A stretch of DNA of 64,000 bases from Dioscorea cayenensis subsp. rotundata (lineage: Eukaryota > Streptophyta > Magnoliopsida > Dioscoreales > Dioscoreaceae), in NCBI RefSeq assembly GCF_009730915.1, contig NC_052477.1, positions 3,188,611-3,252,610 on the forward strand. The letters are read 5' to 3'. A program made the position numbers and the translations under genes. The notes below the pieces were generated by a model that saw only the letters and a list, made by a program, of their open reading frames with translations, did not search any database and was not told where the DNA came from. The stretch's first letter is position 1. Every line of letters begins with the position of its first letter. Positions 61,791-64,000 of this stretch are shown here, in pieces.

Positions 61791-63394
61791 CTACTCATTT
61801 GTACCATCAAAGCTACCCGGTGTATTTGTCCGCTTTCGCTCTCTCCAGTTCTCACCCCAAACTTTGGCCTCGGCGATTGCAAGTTCTCGATTGAGGTCTC
61901 GGTTGAGATTCTTTGGAGAGTCTCTTGCTTTTGTTCCATGGATTGGGCTGTCTTTTTGAGAGTCCTGTCTGTCGAATTCATCTAAGATGCCCTTTCGGCC
62001 AGAACCACTAGCGGAATCTCCTCTGCTTGATCCCCGGGTAAGGTCCCTCTGTCGGAAGTCCGGGGAGTTTCGGTGAGGGGAATGGGCAAACTGACTATCA
62101 GACACACTACCAAGATTCCTTCGATCCTCCCTAGACCGCGGAGTCGACGGGCCAACCCTTTGAGAAGCAGTTGCATTTGGATCATAAGTTTGTGAGGCCA
62201 GATATGAAAGTGCAGTGACAACATCGCCGATAAGAGGCCGTGTTGCGGCTTGTTCCTGTAAACACATGGCTGCAACTGCCAAAGCTTGGTACAGGCCTCT
62301 CATTGGGTAATGGCCTTGCAACAATGGGTCTGCCATTTTAGGGAACTTCCTTCGGTCTTTGAATAAAGGACGGGCCTGCACAATAAAGTTAAATCATTTC
62401 CGGGCAGGAGCACTCCTTATGGGAATACAGAAAATGCAGTTTTCAAGCATAGATCTTGTGTTCTGATTTTATGAACATTGTCCAGCTTAAGAAAAGCATT
62501 TGCCAAGTCTAGGCTAACACAATTTTTGACCTAGACACTAAAACACTACCCTGACCAGATACTGTTTGGGTTGAGACTTGACGAAGACATTAAATTTGGC
62601 ACAACATAGTACATGCATTTCGATATTTGGTGAAAAACAAATCTGTAAAAACTATCAATTATTATCCAGCTCCCAAGAAAAGGCTTCCTGAGTAGTAAAT
62701 TTATGAGATTGTGAAATAAACACACATTTAAAGTAGGCCTGGTAATTGGAATAACCAGTCTGTAAAAACTATACAAATTATAAGATTCACTGGTCCAAAG
62801 ATGACAAAGAAGATTTCAATGAACCACGTAAAAACTATGATTAGGCAGAGTTCATGAAAATCCATAAGATTTCCAGGAAATTTGCATAAATAATCCTACA
62901 TAGAATTATTCATTTAACATTAACCAGTAGGACGAGCATCAAACATTATAATACAAGTATAATTTGAAGGAAGTGGGCGGACAATAAGAGCAGATAACTT
63001 ACCCAAGCCACCAGGTTCTGCTCTCCAGTAGGCCGAGCACTGTCAATTGCTTTCCGGCCAGTGATCAGCTCAAGAAAGACAACACCGAAACTATAAACAT
63101 CAGACTTCAGCGTCAATTGTCCAGTCATAGCATATTCAGGAGCACAATAACCATATGTTCCCATAACCCTTGTTGAGACATGAGTCTTGTCACCAACTGG
63201 ACCAAGTTTTGCGAGCCCGAAATCTGACAGCTTTGGGAAAAATCCTTCATCAAGAAGGATGTTTGATGATTTGAAGTCTCTGTAAATAACAGGTGGGTTT
63301 GCTTTATCATGCAAATATTCCAAGCCTCTTGCTGCACCAGCTGCGATCTTCATCCGTGTATTCCAGTCAAGGGGTTCCTTGTGAGATGGGACAT
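61791..63394 (-). CDS. PBL27-like: PBL27-type receptor-like cytoplasmic kinase (RLCK VII), 3' part only
   Basis: Arabidopsis PBL27 passes signals from the chitin receptor CERK1 to a MAPK cascade at the plasma membrane. Two exons are visible on the minus strand: 63003-63394 (392 nt) and the terminal exon 61791-62375 (195 codons, TAG). They carry the C-lobe: the catalytic loop [16 protein letters not shown], the activation segment [19 protein letters not shown], and [19 protein letters not shown]. The final exon starts [17 protein letters not shown], completes the kinase fold, and continues into a Ser/Arg-rich tail ending [12 protein letters not shown]...FDGTNE, which is characteristic of PBL27. 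The first visible exon starts in phase (an Asp codon split by the intron). The P-loop exons and any N-terminal acylation signal lie beyond the right edge. Confidence 0.93.
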
Positions 63395-64000
63395 CTAATA
63401 AAAATAAACCATCAATCGTTGAAAACAAGAATATAATAATTCCTCTAAATATAAAAGAAACAATGCAGAATTGCTTATCTAAAAAAGAAATATCGAGCAG
63501 ATGTAATCCAGAAGACAACATTGTTTATTAAATATATCTAAATAAGAAAAAGATTGAACAAATGCATATGACATTTTTGATTGATGTTTGTAAGATAAAA
63601 ACAAGAACCTGCAACAAATGAGAGCGGATCCAATTCTCTAAGGAGTTGGCATCTCTAGCACACCATGCCATAACAATATAAGTGTAAACCAGAATCATGG
63701 GGTAGAGGTTGCTAGGTTGGCAAATCTCAAGAGTAAACACAACTCCTAGCAAATTAAGTAGCGAGGAATACAAGTATAATAACACAAACATAATTGAAGA
63801 TCACATCAAAAACACAAAACAAAATAACGTCAATAAAGAAGTTTCTAAGATATAATTAGCGCAAGTAAAAAAAGGTATGTTCCTACTCTAAACCCGCATA
63901 ATCTATGACTGCAACGCAAATAAAAATGCGTATATATTTTTTTTCTTTTTTTAATAATTTCTCAATTCCAAGATAAGGATATGTAACGGTAAGAAATTTG
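63395..64000 (-). other. Intron of the PBL27-like gene, running to the window edge
   Basis: No exon with kinase N-lobe similarity could be found on the minus strand here, so this stretch is read as intron. A 87-aa open frame at 63528-63791 has no domain. Confidence 0.6.

Overview
This window is nuclear DNA from a flowering plant. It is AT-rich, and its genes are split by many GT-AG introns (15, 12, 25 and 10 coding exons in the four complete genes). The proteins are plant-specific in form: NUP93, a MIEL1-type CHY/RING E3 ligase, a CHR11/CHR17-type ISWI remodeller, a class 3 lipase, and a PBL27-type receptor-like cytoplasmic kinase. Typical plant non-autonomous DNA transposons (Stowaway, Harbinger, hAT and Mutator types) and L1-type LINE sequence lie between and inside them. 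Protein details lean towards a monocot, but I cannot name the species from sequence alone.

Layout. 1-3.17 kb: AT-rich, with two MITE-type elements. 3.18-12.55 kb: copy A of a segmental duplication, holding a decayed NUP93 pseudogene and a truncated MIEL1-like copy. 12.55-15.38 kb: spacer with a Stowaway-type and a hAT-type MITE. 15.39-30.39 kb: copy B of the same segment in the same orientation, with complete NUP93 (864 aa) and complete MIEL1-like (260 aa, running on to 31,088). 32.38-43.99 kb, minus strand: complete ISWI ATPase (1,082 aa) with a Mutator-like element in one intron. 44.4-46.2 kb: degenerate AT-rich repeat array. 46.2-52.5 kb: old LINE fragment, nested MITEs and short tandem repeats. 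52.91-56.62 kb: secreted class 3 lipase (353 aa). 57.26-60.42 kb: 5'-truncated L1-type LINE broken by one stop codon. 61.79-64.0 kb, minus strand: 3' part of a PBL27-type kinase that runs off the right edge.

The order MIEL1 - ISWI - lipase - PBL27 matches, from memory of Arabidopsis locus numbers, the block At5g18650 (MIEL1), At5g18640/18630 (lipases), At5g18620 (CHR17), At5g18610 (PBL27), with the ISWI and lipase genes locally rearranged. The genes do not form one pathway: they cover nuclear pore structure, ubiquitin ligation, nucleosome spacing, lipid hydrolysis and chitin-triggered signalling. The main biological story is the NUP93-MIEL1 tandem duplication. In copy A, NUP93 is clearly dead, while the MIEL1 copy kept its frame through ten exons up to a stop just after the RING finger. 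I see no undescribed multi-gene system here.

All exon coordinates were read by eye from splice signals and protein-family continuity. Summed exon lengths keep the frame in every complete gene.
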